64,000 bases of DNA from Bacillus sp. FJAT-42376 (GCF_003816055.1 NZ_CP033906.1:806001-870000), one strand, 5' to 3'; counted from the first letter of the stretch, positions 26,309-35,890 are shown. Numbers and translations: made by a program. Notes: generated by a model from the sequence alone, not told the origin.

Positions 26309-27147
26309 CGGACAAACAGCAGCCAGCCGACTCGGAAAAATCCATCCATACCGATTTTAAGAACAACATGACCTACGGGGAGTACCTGCAATTGGATAAA
26401 ATTCTAGCCGGTCAGGTGAGGCTCTCTGATCATCATGATGAAATGCTGTTTATTATCATTCATCAAGTGAGCGAGCTCTGGATGAAGCTCATTCTGCATG
26501 AACTGGAATCGTCTATCTCAGCGATTATTAAAGAAGATCTGCCGACTGCATTCAAGCAGCTGGCGAGGGTATCGAAAACCCAGTCTCAAATTATTCAGGC
26601 ATGGGACGTGCTTTCTACTCTCACGCCTTCTGAATACATGGAGTTCCGCGATAAGCTTGGTCAGGCGTCCGGTTTTCAATCGTACCAGTACCGCCTGATT
26701 GAATTTGCGCTGGGGTATAAAACGCCGCATGTGCTGAAGATTTATGAAAAGGACCAAGAGCTTCATACCCGATTGGAAAAAGCGTTCCGTGAACCGGGCC
26801 TTTATGATGTGTCCATTCAGGCGCTGGCAAAAGCGGGTCTTACAATCAGCCCGGATGTCCTGAAAAGGGACTATACGAAGCCTTATCAAAAAGACAGCTC
26901 TGTTCAGGCTGCCTGGCTCACCGTCTACCGGAATACGGGTCAGTACTGGAATCTGTATCAGCTCGCCGAAAAGCTTGTCGATATTGAGGACTGGCTTCAG
27001 CAGTGGAGATTCCGCCATATGAAAACGGTGGAGAGGATTATCGGGTTCAAGCAGGGGACCGGAGGCTCGTCAGGCGTCCATTATTTAAAAAAGGTACTGG
27101 ATCAGCGTTTCTTTCCGGAGCTTTGGGATTTGCGGACAGACATATAA
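26305..27147 (+). CDS. kynA: tryptophan 2,3-dioxygenase
   Basis: A 280-residue haem dioxygenase opening the tryptophan indole ring to N-formylkynurenine. Landmarks are [32 protein letters not shown] (distal-pocket His and substrate-binding region, about residues 52-70), [13 protein letters not shown] and, near the end, the haem-ligand region [20 protein letters not shown]. Length is normal for bacterial TDO. It completes the route from tryptophan to anthranilate with kynB and kynU. No NAD-synthesis genes (kynurenine monooxygenase and onward) are adjacent, so anthranilate is the likely product. Confidence 0.96.
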   Translation: MTDKQQPADSEKSIHTDFKNNMTYGEYLQLDKILAGQVRLSDHHDEMLFIIIHQVSELWMKLILHELESSISAIIKEDLPTAFKQLARVSKTQSQIIQAWDVLSTLTPSEYMEFRDKLGQASGFQSYQYRLIEFALGYKTPHVLKIYEKDQELHTRLEKAFREPGLYDVSIQALAKAGLTISPDVLKRDYTKPYQKDSSVQAAWLTVYRNTGQYWNLYQLAEKLVDIEDWLQQWRFRHMKTVERIIGFKQGTGGSSGVHYLKKVLDQRFFPELWDLRTDI

Positions 27148-27148
27148 G

Positions 27149-27182
27149 AAAGGCACTCCCGCGGTCAGGGGGTGTCTTTTTC
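27149..27182 (+). terminator. Rho-independent terminator of the kyn operon
   Basis: AGGCACTCCC / GGGGGTGTCT hairpin (with G-U pairs) and TTTTT immediately after kynA. Confidence 0.8.
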
Positions 27183-27297
27183 TGCTGCTTAATCAGCTGC
27201 GCTTTTTAACCAAAAAATACTATTTTGTAAGAGAAAAGGATGATAGAATGATTTTTTGTGAAGAATATTTTAGTCGAAGAGGAGAACGGCCTAAACG

Positions 27298-28557
27298 ATG
27301 AATCCCCCCAATAAACCGCTGATCCATAAGTATGAGGAATTGCTATTTGTTTTTTGTTTAATTACGAGCATTACAATTGTTCTTTCCCTAATGATTTCCG
27401 TTATCGGCGCAATCATCCTTGCTGTACTCGGTCTGTTGACCTGGTTCAGCCACGCGATGTCCATGGCGCATATCCAGGTAAACGGTGTACGATTAAGAGA
27501 AACCCAGTTTCCATCCCTGTATGAAAAAACAAAGAACCTGACTGAGAAGATGGGCCTCAAAAAAATGCCGGAGGTGTATATTGTAGAATCCGGCGGAATC
27601 CTGAATGCTTTTGCCACAAGAGTATTTGCTCTGTTCGGGAAAAATTTTGTTGTGCTTTATTCGGATTTTGCAGAGCTTGCAGAGGAATCGCATGACGATG
27701 AAGTAGAGTATGTGCTGGCGCATGAGCTGGCCCACATCAAAAGAAACCATGTCGGAAAGAATTTTTATGTTTTCCCAGCGATGTGGGTACCGTTTCTGGG
27801 TGAGGCGTATTCCCGTGCATGCGAGTATACGTGTGACCGGATGGCCGTTCATTATACTCAGAAGCCGGAAAGTGCAATCCGGGCACTGCTTGTTTTTGCT
27901 GCCGGAAAACGCATGTTTCAAAAGGTCAACGTGGCGGATTATCTGGAGCAGTACAACGAAAAAAAAGGGTTTTTGGTTACGCTGATGGAGCTGTTATCCA
28001 CCCATCCTCCCCTTCCGAAACGAATTAGTGCAATTGAACAGTTTGCCGGTCTTCCGGAAACAGCGGTTCTCGGTAAGGCAACGAAGTATATTGTGACCTT
28101 GGCGGTTGGGGCCGGAATTCTCCTTCCCGCTGCTTTGACCGGAATTGGCATCTATGGGTTTGAAAAAATTTCCGGCTTGCTAAATGATGATACCCCGCTC
28201 AATACAGCTGTTTATGATGCGGATGTGGAAGAGGTGAACAGGCTCCTGGAAGAAGGAGCCGATCCCAATGAGCAAAATGATAACGGCGAGTCCCCGCTGG
28301 ATCAGGCTATTTTTAATGAAGATGCCGAGATGGTCAGCCTTTTAATTGAAAACGGGGCGGACCCCAACAAAAAAGATGACTACGGCTGGATTCCTTTAAT
28401 GACAGCAGTGGATTACGAATTAATGGATATTAGTGAATTGCTCCTTGAAGCAGGCGCTGATCCGAATCATGAGGATGAGGAAGGGCAATCCGCATTCAGC
28501 CTTGCAAAGCAGCTGGAGAATCAGGAGTTAACAGAGCTTTTGAAGAAGTATGAGTAA
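27298..28557 (+). CDS. M48-type membrane metallopeptidase fused to ankyrin repeats
   Basis: A 419-residue protein. Two N-terminal helices (about residues 20-55) anchor it; the zinc motif VLAHELAHIKRNH is at about 143 and the third-ligand region SRACEYTCDRMAV at about 177, so it should be an active HtpX/M48-like peptidase. After another helix (about 265-285) the last 120 residues form three to four ankyrin repeats (DTPLNTAVYDADVEEVNRLL, ESPLDQAIFNEDAEM, WIPLMTAVDYELMD). The ankyrin tail probably selects partners or substrates. The ATG is preceded by GAGGAG at a long spacing. Confidence 0.88.
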   Translation: MNPPNKPLIHKYEELLFVFCLITSITIVLSLMISVIGAIILAVLGLLTWFSHAMSMAHIQVNGVRLRETQFPSLYEKTKNLTEKMGLKKMPEVYIVESGGILNAFATRVFALFGKNFVVLYSDFAELAEESHDDEVEYVLAHELAHIKRNHVGKNFYVFPAMWVPFLGEAYSRACEYTCDRMAVHYTQKPESAIRALLVFAAGKRMFQKVNVADYLEQYNEKKGFLVTLMELLSTHPPLPKRISAIEQFAGLPETAVLGKATKYIVTLAVGAGILLPAALTGIGIYGFEKISGLLNDDTPLNTAVYDADVEEVNRLLEEGADPNEQNDNGESPLDQAIFNEDAEMVSLLIENGADPNKKDDYGWIPLMTAVDYELMDISELLLEAGADPNHEDEEGQSAFSLAKQLENQELTELLKKYE

Positions 28558-28592
28558 AAAAGGAGACACTCCATGGGAGTGTCTCCTTTTTT
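28556..28592. terminator. bidirectional Rho-independent terminator
   Basis: Perfect stem GGAGACACTCC / GGAGTGTCTCC with A6 and T6 on either side, between the convergent peptidase and DinB genes. Confidence 0.92.
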
Positions 28593-29104
28593 CAAAGATA
28601 CCGCTCTTCCAAAATCCTCACATGATGCCGCTCATGCCCCGCAATGATCGCGGCAAGCGCAAGGACGGTGACTCGAGCTCCGTTCGCTTTTCCCTCCATC
28701 TTCCACGCTTCCGGATGCAAGCCTCTGAGCAGCGTCAATGTGGCCTTCCGGACAGCCGAGAGGTCTTCGATCCGTTCCTTCACACTGCGCTCATCAAAAC
28801 GGGCGTTCCGAACGTAGCTGTCATCATCATATCCCGGAAACTCACGTGTCTCTCCACGGGAAATTCCGAGCAGGCGATAAGCCATAATTCTTTCCGTATC
28901 AGCGATGTGCCCCGCCACTTCCTTGATGCTCCACTTTCCGGGTGCATACTGGTGAAGCGCCTTCTCCTCCGGTAAGTTCTCAAGAAGGCGGATGGTTTGT
29001 TTCATTTGTTCTTCAAGAATTTCAAATATGTTCCCTTTCGGAAGCTGTTCAATATAGGGCTGATAATGCGGATGATAGTCATTTCGTTCAGGCCGCAGCA
29101 GCAA
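28592..29104 (-). CDS. DinB-family protein
   Basis: A 170-residue DinB-superfamily protein with the metal-site histidines visible: WSIKEVAGHIADTERIMAYR (about residue 60) and the terminal HERHHVRILEERY. The start is a TTG at 29102-29104: AAGGAGG lies eight bases upstream and no nearby ATG in frame competes. It belongs to a different subgroup from the DinB protein at 13724. Members are often stress-related thiol-dependent enzymes, but the reaction here is unknown. Confidence 0.88.
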   Translation of the reverse strand: MLLRPERNDYHPHYQPYIEQLPKGNIFEILEEQMKQTIRLLENLPEEKALHQYAPGKWSIKEVAGHIADTERIMAYRLLGISRGETREFPGYDDDSYVRNARFDERSVKERIEDLSAVRKATLTLLRGLHPEAWKMEGKANGARVTVLALAAIIAGHERHHVRILEERYL

Positions 29105-29336
29105 GGTGTTCCCTCCTTTTTAAGGATTCCTCTCCATTATACGCGAGCCGGCATGATGAGACGGCTGTATGTCTATAATGAATGTATGTAAGCCTTAAGC
29201 CGTATAGCCTTCTACCATCCAGGTTCTATGGAAGAAAAGGGGAAAATCGTGTACGATAAGAAGAAAGATAAATGAAACCGGAAACCGTTTTCTTACGTAG
29301 GAAAAGTAAGATATTTATGTCAGGAGTCGATTGAAT

Positions 29337-29966
29337 ATGAATCGGTTAATCCCGCATGTTGCAGGGGTATTTACAGCTTTGCCCGTTATGATGACGGTTT
29401 GGCTGATCAGTTTTTTCCCTATGTCCCAGCCTTATTTAGCCGCGTCGGGTATTTCCATGCTTGGAGGGGCAGCCGCATACGGTATGGCTGCTGCCATCGT
29501 CCATGCCCGTTTTTTGAAGAAACATGAACTGACGAGAAGCGAGTACCGTTTCATCCAGAAAAATCTAAAAGAGGCGAAACGGAAAATCAGCCGCCTCAGC
29601 CGGGCGCTTTTTTCAATTCGAAGTATTTCTGTACTCAAGCAGAGGGTGGATCTGCTCCGGGTCGTGAGGAAAATTTACCGCCTGGCTGAAAAGGATCCTA
29701 AGCGTTTTTACCGGGCTGAACCATTTTTTTATAAGCATCTGGATTCGGCGGTCGAACTGACGGAACGCTATGCGTTTTTGTCTACCCAGCCAAAAAAGAG
29801 CGATGAGATCCATTCCTCTTTAAAGGAATCAAACCGGACGTTAAGAGAACTCCTGTTTACGATTGAACAGGATCTGTACCACATTCTTTCCGACGACATT
29901 TCCCAGCTTCATTTTGAATTGGATGTCGCCAAGCACTCAATTCATGAAGCGAAGGATTTAAAATGA
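29337..29966 (+). CDS. xpaC: XpaC-like 5-bromo-4-chloroindolyl phosphate hydrolysis protein
   Basis: A 209-residue membrane-anchored protein of the XpaC family, named for a hydrolysis phenotype; its real function is unclear. Two hydrophobic helices (about residues 10-30 and 37-55) are followed by a long charged coiled-coil region. It overlaps the TelA-family gene by 4 bp, the same order as in many bacilli. AGGAG at 29321 could serve either the TTG at 29331 or the ATG at 29337; I used the ATG. Confidence 0.85.
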   Translation: MNRLIPHVAGVFTALPVMMTVWLISFFPMSQPYLAASGISMLGGAAAYGMAAAIVHARFLKKHELTRSEYRFIQKNLKEAKRKISRLSRALFSIRSISVLKQRVDLLRVVRKIYRLAEKDPKRFYRAEPFFYKHLDSAVELTERYAFLSTQPKKSDEIHSSLKESNRTLRELLFTIEQDLYHILSDDISQLHFELDVAKHSIHEAKDLK

Positions 29967-30859
29967 GCATGGAATCAAGCCCGTTTACAGAATCAGAACG
30001 GAAGCGGGTGCAGGAGCTGGCCGCTGAAATTAAGCCGGGGATGGGGGAGGAAATTGCATCCTTCGGTGTCCCGGCCCAGTCCGGGATTCTATCGCTGTCC
30101 AGTCAAATGATGAACTATGTAAAGGAAAAGGACCGGGGGAATGCAGGGCTGATTATCCGGGACCTTATGAAAAAGCTGGATAAAGCAGATCCTGACCGGG
30201 ACCGGAAAGCTGGTTTTCTCACCAGGCTTTTCCCAAAGAAGTACGCCTCCCGTGAGGTCATATCGAGGTACCACCAAATGAGTGCGCAGCTTGACCGGGC
30301 CGTGATGAAACTGGAAAAGGGCAGGAACGTTCTCCAGGATGATCTTGCGATGCTTGATGAATGGTTTGCCCGCAACCAGGCGTATTTTAACGAGCTGAAC
30401 TTGTATATAGGAGCGGCTGAGACGAAATTGTCGGAACTGAATAAGGCTCTGCCTGACTTGGAGAAGGCTGAAGACCGGCAAAAGTATGAGGATACCGCCC
30501 GGTTTGCAGAGCGATTGGACCGCCGTTTATATGATCTAAAAGTCAGCAGGGAAATTACACGTCAAAGTGCTCCTCAGATCAGACTGATTCAGCAGACCAA
30601 TCAGCTGCTGATTGATAAAATACAAACATCCATTTTAACCTCGATTCCGCTCTGGAAAAATCAGATTACGATGGCATCCTCCGCCTTGAGGCGCAAGAAC
30701 GCAGGAGAAACAAAAAGAACGATGGGAAGGCTTGACGGGAGAGCTGGAACACAGGGAAATCTTCTGAAACATTTAGAAGAATCTCTGGAAATTCAGCAGG
30801 AAGGCCAAAAACAAAGAGAAACCGCAGAAAAGAAGCTTGCCGGTTTAAACGGCGCATAA
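29963..30859 (+). CDS. TelA-family (toxic anion resistance, YceH/YaaN-like) protein, short form
   Basis: A 298-residue soluble, helix-rich protein of the TelA family, associated with tellurite and cell-envelope stress resistance in other bacteria. Recognisable stretches are GVPAQSGILSLSSQMMNYVK, LEKGRNVLQDDLAMLDEWF, LNLYIGA and TSIPLWKNQITMASSALRRK. It is shorter than typical members (about 360-390); the coiled segment normally found between the last block and the terminal EESLEIQQEGQKQRETAEKK helix appears missing, and the joining sequence GRLDGRAGTQGN is unusual. The gene is coupled to xpaC by ATGA overlap. Confidence 0.88.
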   Translation: MSMESSPFTESERKRVQELAAEIKPGMGEEIASFGVPAQSGILSLSSQMMNYVKEKDRGNAGLIIRDLMKKLDKADPDRDRKAGFLTRLFPKKYASREVISRYHQMSAQLDRAVMKLEKGRNVLQDDLAMLDEWFARNQAYFNELNLYIGAAETKLSELNKALPDLEKAEDRQKYEDTARFAERLDRRLYDLKVSREITRQSAPQIRLIQQTNQLLIDKIQTSILTSIPLWKNQITMASSALRRKNAGETKRTMGRLDGRAGTQGNLLKHLEESLEIQQEGQKQRETAEKKLAGLNGA

Positions 30860-30902
30860 AAAATCGAGTGCTTAAACCGTCTGGTTTTTCACTCGATTTT
30901 TT
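30858..30902. terminator. bidirectional Rho-independent terminator
   Basis: AAAAAATCGAGTG / CACTCGATTTTTT with an inner AAACC / GGTTT stem, between the convergent telA-type gene and the histidine kinase. Confidence 0.9.
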
Positions 30903-30975
30903 ATGTGCCACCCGAAACAACCGGGACTTTATATGGATTTATAATGGGTAATATGGTATAATAACCCATATGTAT

Positions 30976-32097
30976 TTAACGGGCTGGCAAAACAATGGTA
31001 AAGGTTGTGAGGTGTTCATTCGATTCACATGATATGGATCCCCCGTGCTTCTCCACAATTTTTTTGCATACAAATAGACCGATTCCCGTGCCAAGCTCCT
31101 TTGTTGTGAAAAAAGGTTCAAAGATGGTTTTAATATTTTCTGAGGGGATTGCAGGTCCGTTGTTTGAAATGGAGATGACTGCCTGGCTGTTCTCGATGTA
31201 TCCATTCACTGTGAGATTGCGGGGCTTTTCTTTATGCTTCAGCGCATCAATGGAATTAATGAAAAGATTGAGCATGACCTGCTTTAGTTCATCCCGATAG
31301 GTGGAAATCACCAAATCCTGATCCATCCTGCTGATCACATTCACATCCGTATCCACGATGCTTGGATATGTAAGCTCCCGGATATCTTCAAACAGCTTTG
31401 AAATCGAGGTATCTTCCTTTTCGGTTCCGTTAAAATCAGCTTTTGACGTATGAAGGAATTGAGTAATCCGGAAGTTCAGCTGATTGAGCTCGTGATTGAT
31501 GATATCAAGATATTGAAAGTTTGGATAATCATTTCTTAAAAGTTTGATAAAACCCATGACAGAGGTGAGCGGATTCCGGAATTCATGGACAAAGCTTGAA
31601 GACATCTGACCCAGCAGGGCGAGCTTATCCTTATGGTTCTCATGAATATACGTGTTTTTCTCACTCAGTTCCTTGTTTTTCAAGTTTGTGTAAATCGTCA
31701 CGGCATGGTAAGAAAACAAATCAAATTGATGATTAATATGATCAATAAAAAAGTGCAAGTCCTGAACCGGGATGGAAGAATGAAAAATGTTCCTGATAAT
31801 GATGCTTCTCCCGGCGTTCACGTTGAAGACAAAATCCCCAATGTTGATGTCGGCCTGCAGCCGTTCATTTGCCACTTTGAAAGCCAGCTGCTTCAATTCC
31901 TCCTCTGATAAAGATCCGGCAATCGCCTGTTTGATTAAAGAGAACATTGTCGAGCCATTCTCCTTAATTTTTTCCTTATGCGGATCAATCTGTCCAATGA
32001 AAATCGTTTCATGCCATTCATTCAAAAAGGCAGACTGCTGCTCTTCCAGAAAACGAACCAAAAGTTTTTTGTGAGATTCGAGCAATGACCGTTTCAT
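30976..32097 (-). CDS. cytosolic histidine kinase with Bacillus-type N-terminal domain
   Basis: A 373-residue kinase without membrane segments. The first 140 residues form a helical sensor region of the RsbR/'histidine kinase N-terminal' type seen in Bacillus. The H box is SSFVHEFRNPLTSVMGF (about residue 170), N box LNLFINSIDALKHK, G1 ISNNGPAIP and G2 ELGTGIGLFVCKKI. GAGGAGA just upstream favours the ATG at 32095-32097. No response regulator is adjacent, so it is an orphan kinase; feeding a phosphorelay such as that of Spo0F is possible but not shown. Confidence 0.88.
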   Translation of the reverse strand: MKRSLLESHKKLLVRFLEEQQSAFLNEWHETIFIGQIDPHKEKIKENGSTMFSLIKQAIAGSLSEEELKQLAFKVANERLQADINIGDFVFNVNAGRSIIIRNIFHSSIPVQDLHFFIDHINHQFDLFSYHAVTIYTNLKNKELSEKNTYIHENHKDKLALLGQMSSSFVHEFRNPLTSVMGFIKLLRNDYPNFQYLDIINHELNQLNFRITQFLHTSKADFNGTEKEDTSISKLFEDIRELTYPSIVDTDVNVISRMDQDLVISTYRDELKQVMLNLFINSIDALKHKEKPRNLTVNGYIENSQAVISISNNGPAIPSENIKTIFEPFFTTKELGTGIGLFVCKKIVEKHGGSISCESNEHLTTFTIVLPAR

Positions 32098-32266
32098 AGT
32101 TCTCCTCATTTCGCAGGATAATCATCTACTACTTTCCGAATAGTTAGTTTTTAAGAGTATTCGACAAAAAGAGCTAACTTCCTCTTTTGTTCACCATACA
32201 TGAAACAAGAAAAGACAAAGCAAATTCATATAAATGAACGGCTCTGTCTGTTTTTTTATAAAAAAT

Positions 32267-33550
32267 TTATGGAGTTTCTGTTATTGGAGGTGCTTCTTCA
32301 TCCATCGTCTCATCGTCATAGGTCTCATCTGCTAGAGAGTCATCTGAGGATTCATCATTCCAGTCCTCGGTTTCTTCGGGAAGATCGGGATTCTCCTCTT
32401 CAGGAATGTCATCGGAGTAAGAATTCTCATTCTCTTCATCCTGCCACTCTTCCGAATACGATCCATTGTCATCATAGGAATCACTTTCTTCATAAGATTC
32501 GTCCCCGTCATACTCGTCCCCGTCTTCTGCAGAAGGGGCTTCGTATTCATCGCCGCTATCGAACTCATCACTGTAATCGCCCCCGTTAAAATACGGTTCG
32601 CTGTCTTCATATAAATCCTGATAATAATAGGTGCCTTCTTCTGTGTAGAAAAGGGTGGTGATTTCCTCTTCTGTCATCGGCTGGCTGACCCAGCCATGAA
32701 TAACCGGCATCACTTTATAGAGCGGAATACTGAAGCCAATCGCTGCTTCCGTTGTGTGGCGGGCTGAATTAATGGCAATCACTTTTTCTGTTTTCTTATC
32801 CAGAAGGGGTCCGCCGCTGCTGCCGGGAGCAATCGGAGCAGAGATTTGATAGATTCCCTCATAAATTCGCGGTTCAATGGTAAACGTCCGGTTTACCCCG
32901 CTGATATTGCCGATTGTCGCTGTATTTTCAAACCCTTGCGGACTGCCGAGTGCAATGACCTCATCACCAAGCTCCGAAGAATCGGTCTCCTCAAGAGCAA
33001 ACGGGGCCTGTCCCGCCAGACTTTCCACTCGAATAACGGCTATATCAACATCATTGCTGTAGCCGATCAGAGTTCCTGGATGGTCATTTCCTTTAGAATC
33101 CCTGACTGTCAGCGAGAGGGATCCTTCTGCTACATGCGCATTTGTCAGCACATCTCCTCGGTCATTAATAAGGAACCCTGAACCTTGCGAATGATCGCTA
33201 AGAATCGTGAATACTTTTGGCTGCGCATCTTCTATAATTTGGGATGTTTCTTTTGGCGGTGCGGGATTCTCTTTTTTTACGTTTGGAGAGTCCGTTTCCG
33301 CTTTTGCCGCAGTCTGCCTTACTTCTGCTGCTTGTACGTCTACTTGTGTTTTTTCTGAGGCTTTTGAGACAGCCTGATCCGGCTCTTTCATCCATTCCAG
33401 GTACAGGGCACTGAAAACACCCGCGCAGGCAAAAATCGATAAAATGAGCAGAGTAAGAAGCTTATAGGGTTTGGTTTTAAGAGAACGGCCGCATTGAGGG
33501 CAATATTTAGACCGTTCGGTAAGGGAGGATCCGCAATTTTTGCAATACAT
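32267..33550 (-). CDS. membrane trypsin-like serine protease with zinc ribbon and acidic tail
   Basis: A 427-residue protein. Residues 1-21 form a zinc ribbon (CKNCGSS and CPQCGRS), followed by one helix (about 31-50), a linker, and an S1C/HtrA-like protease with His in LTNAHVAEGS (about 135), Asp in SNDVDIAVIRV and Ser in APGSSGGPLLD (about 245). The last 120 residues are almost all Asp, Glu, Ser and Tyr (for example EYEAPSAEDGDEYDGDESY). No PDZ domain is seen. The ribbon faces the cytosol and the protease the outside. The ATG follows AAGGAG. Substrate unknown. Confidence 0.88.
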   Translation of the reverse strand: MYCKNCGSSLTERSKYCPQCGRSLKTKPYKLLTLLILSIFACAGVFSALYLEWMKEPDQAVSKASEKTQVDVQAAEVRQTAAKAETDSPNVKKENPAPPKETSQIIEDAQPKVFTILSDHSQGSGFLINDRGDVLTNAHVAEGSLSLTVRDSKGNDHPGTLIGYSNDVDIAVIRVESLAGQAPFALEETDSSELGDEVIALGSPQGFENTATIGNISGVNRTFTIEPRIYEGIYQISAPIAPGSSGGPLLDKKTEKVIAINSARHTTEAAIGFSIPLYKVMPVIHGWVSQPMTEEEITTLFYTEEGTYYYQDLYEDSEPYFNGGDYSDEFDSGDEYEAPSAEDGDEYDGDESYEESDSYDDNGSYSEEWQDEENENSYSDDIPEEENPDLPEETEDWNDESSDDSLADETYDDETMDEEAPPITETP

Positions 33551-33737
33551 ATGAGTTCTCCTTTTTGGGACTATTTAACTATTTTTCAGTTTAATGCAGT
33601 TTGGGAGTTTTTTCAATAAAAACCTAAAAGAAGAAAGAGCAAGGAAATTCGGCTTGAAAAATCATTTTCCGCTTTTTGCACCAGCAGACTCAGACTCTTA
33701 TAATAAAAAAAGAAGTGGACAGAGAGGATGAAGAGAC

Positions 33738-35876
33738 ATGCTTGAACAGGCTCGATTGCTGCTCGAAAAGCATTACGGGTACTCGTCTTTCCGGAAAGGC
33801 CAGGAGGAGGCGATCCAATCTGCACTGGATGGAAACGATACGATGTGTGTGATGCCGACAGGGGGCGGGAAATCCATTTGTTATCAGATCCCTGCGCTTG
33901 TTTTTTCAGGTACAACCATTGTCATTTCACCGCTTATTTCCCTGATGAAGGATCAGGTGGATACCCTGCTGCAGGCAGGGATCCCAGCGGCCTATATCAA
34001 TAGTTCTCTATCAGCCGGAGAGGTACAGGATCGTATGATGCGGGCAAAGCACGGGGAGTACCGGATGCTGTATATTGCTCCTGAACGGCTGGAGTCCTAT
34101 GAGTTTATTAATCAGCTCCGTGAGCTATCCATTCCTCTTGTGGCAGTGGACGAGGCCCATTGTATTTCCCAGTGGGGCCACGATTTCCGTCCAAGCTATC
34201 AGCGGATTCACACAATGATTGAGAAACTCCCGGAGAAACCTGTGGTGATGGCGCTCACTGCAACCGCAACTCCGAAGGTTCGGGAAGACATTTGCCGCTC
34301 ACTGAATATTGATGAAGACCATTCGATCCTTACCGGTTTTGCCAGGGAGAATTTATCTTTTTCCGTCATAAAAGGGCAGGACCGTCTTCGATATCTGAAG
34401 GATTTCTTGAAGAAAAATGAAACAGAGTCCGGAATAATTTATGCGGCGACGCGGAAAAACGTGGATCAGCTGCACGATGTCCTAAACAAAAGCGGCATTC
34501 GTGTATCCAAGTATCACGCTGGTATGAGCGATGAAGACCGGATTAGCGGACAGGAGGACTTTCTTCTGGACCGGACAGCGGTGATGGTCGCAACGTCCGC
34601 ATTTGGGATGGGAATTGATAAATCCAACATTCGGTACGTTATCCATTTTCAGCTCCCTAAAAACATGGAAAGCTACTATCAGGAAGCAGGCCGTGCGGGG
34701 CGGGATGGTCTCGACAGTGAATGCATTTTGCTTTATTCCCCTCAGGACGTTCAAGTGCAGCGTTTCTTAATTGATCAGTCGAGTGACCGGATGCGGATGC
34801 CGCAGGAGCTCGAAAAACTGCAGCTTATGGTGGATTACTGTCATACGGAAAACTGCCTTCAGCGAAAAATCGTTCATTACTTCAGTGATTCGGACATGCC
34901 TCCATGCGGACGCTGCGGGAACTGCACAGACTCCAGAGAGAGCAAAGATGTGACAAAGGAGGCGCAAATGGTGCTCTCCTGTGTCATCCGGATGGGGCAG
35001 AAGCGCTTTGGCAAGGCGCTTGTGGCCCAGGTACTCACCGGATCACAAAACAAAAAAGTCGGCGAGCTTGGGTTCAATCGTCTGCCGACATACGGAATCA
35101 TGAAGGACAAGAGTGCGAAGGAAGTCACTTCTTTTATAGAGTTCCTGATTTCACAGGACCTCATAGGAGTGGAGCATGGAACCTACCCCGTCATTTTTGT
35201 GAATCCGTCAGGGAAGGAAGTCCTCATGGGGAACGTGCCGGTTCAGCGGAAGGAAGCGGTGGAAACCAGGCAGCTTGCAGCGGACGACCCGCTGTTTGAA
35301 GAGCTCCGGATCGTAAGGAAACGGCTCGCTGAACAGGAAAAAGTGCCTCCGTTTGTCATTTTTTCCGATACGGCGCTTAAAAGTATGTGCGTGAAGCAGC
35401 CGGAAACACCGGAGGCCTTCCTTCAGGTTTCCGGAGTCGGTCAGCATAAGGCGGATAAATACGGCGAGACATTTATACAGGCTATTCAATTGTTTAAATC
35501 GCAAAATCCGGAGTACCAAAATGATCTTTCTGAAGATTCGCCGAGTGCAGGCAAGCCCGTCCGCAAACCATCTGCAAATTCACATTTAGATACACTTAAG
35601 CTCTATAAGGAAGGAAAGACCTTTAAGGAAATAGCAGAGGAGAGGGACCTTTCCATTCAGACGGTTGAAAATCATCTGCTGAAATGTCTGGAAGCAGGAG
35701 AAAACATTACGTATGAAGAATTTGTACCTGAAATCTATACGGACCAGATTGCGCAGGCGGTTGAGGAGACAGGCGCAGACCGGTTAAAGCCAATTAAAGA
35801 ACAGCTTCCTGAAGACATAACGTATTTTATGATTAAAGCGTTTCTGTCCAGGAAAAAAGCAGAGCAAACCCGGTAA
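33738..35876 (+). CDS. recQ: ATP-dependent DNA helicase RecQ
   Basis: A 712-residue 3'-5' DNA helicase. Helicase motifs: I MPTGGGKSICYQ (about residue 48), II VDEAHCISQWGHDFRPSY, III ALTATAT, V ATSAFGMGIDKSNIR, VI QEAGRAGRDG. The RecQ zinc site CQ-type cysteines are in MPPCGRCGNC (about 390), then a winged-helix RQC region, an HRDC domain (about 515-590) and a C-terminal helix-turn-helix (KTFKEIAEERDLSIQTVENH). It acts in recombination and fork repair. The ATG at 33738 has a purine-rich leader. Confidence 0.95.
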   Translation: MLEQARLLLEKHYGYSSFRKGQEEAIQSALDGNDTMCVMPTGGGKSICYQIPALVFSGTTIVISPLISLMKDQVDTLLQAGIPAAYINSSLSAGEVQDRMMRAKHGEYRMLYIAPERLESYEFINQLRELSIPLVAVDEAHCISQWGHDFRPSYQRIHTMIEKLPEKPVVMALTATATPKVREDICRSLNIDEDHSILTGFARENLSFSVIKGQDRLRYLKDFLKKNETESGIIYAATRKNVDQLHDVLNKSGIRVSKYHAGMSDEDRISGQEDFLLDRTAVMVATSAFGMGIDKSNIRYVIHFQLPKNMESYYQEAGRAGRDGLDSECILLYSPQDVQVQRFLIDQSSDRMRMPQELEKLQLMVDYCHTENCLQRKIVHYFSDSDMPPCGRCGNCTDSRESKDVTKEAQMVLSCVIRMGQKRFGKALVAQVLTGSQNKKVGELGFNRLPTYGIMKDKSAKEVTSFIEFLISQDLIGVEHGTYPVIFVNPSGKEVLMGNVPVQRKEAVETRQLAADDPLFEELRIVRKRLAEQEKVPPFVIFSDTALKSMCVKQPETPEAFLQVSGVGQHKADKYGETFIQAIQLFKSQNPEYQNDLSEDSPSAGKPVRKPSANSHLDTLKLYKEGKTFKEIAEERDLSIQTVENHLLKCLEAGENITYEEFVPEIYTDQIAQAVEETGADRLKPIKEQLPEDITYFMIKAFLSRKKAEQTR

Positions 35877-35890
35877 ACGGAGGGGAAAAG

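Noticed and set aside
32200..32589. His/Ser-rich ORF opposite the acidic protease tail
   Set aside because: It is the complement of the Asp/Glu-coding tail, so its composition is forced; no start signal.
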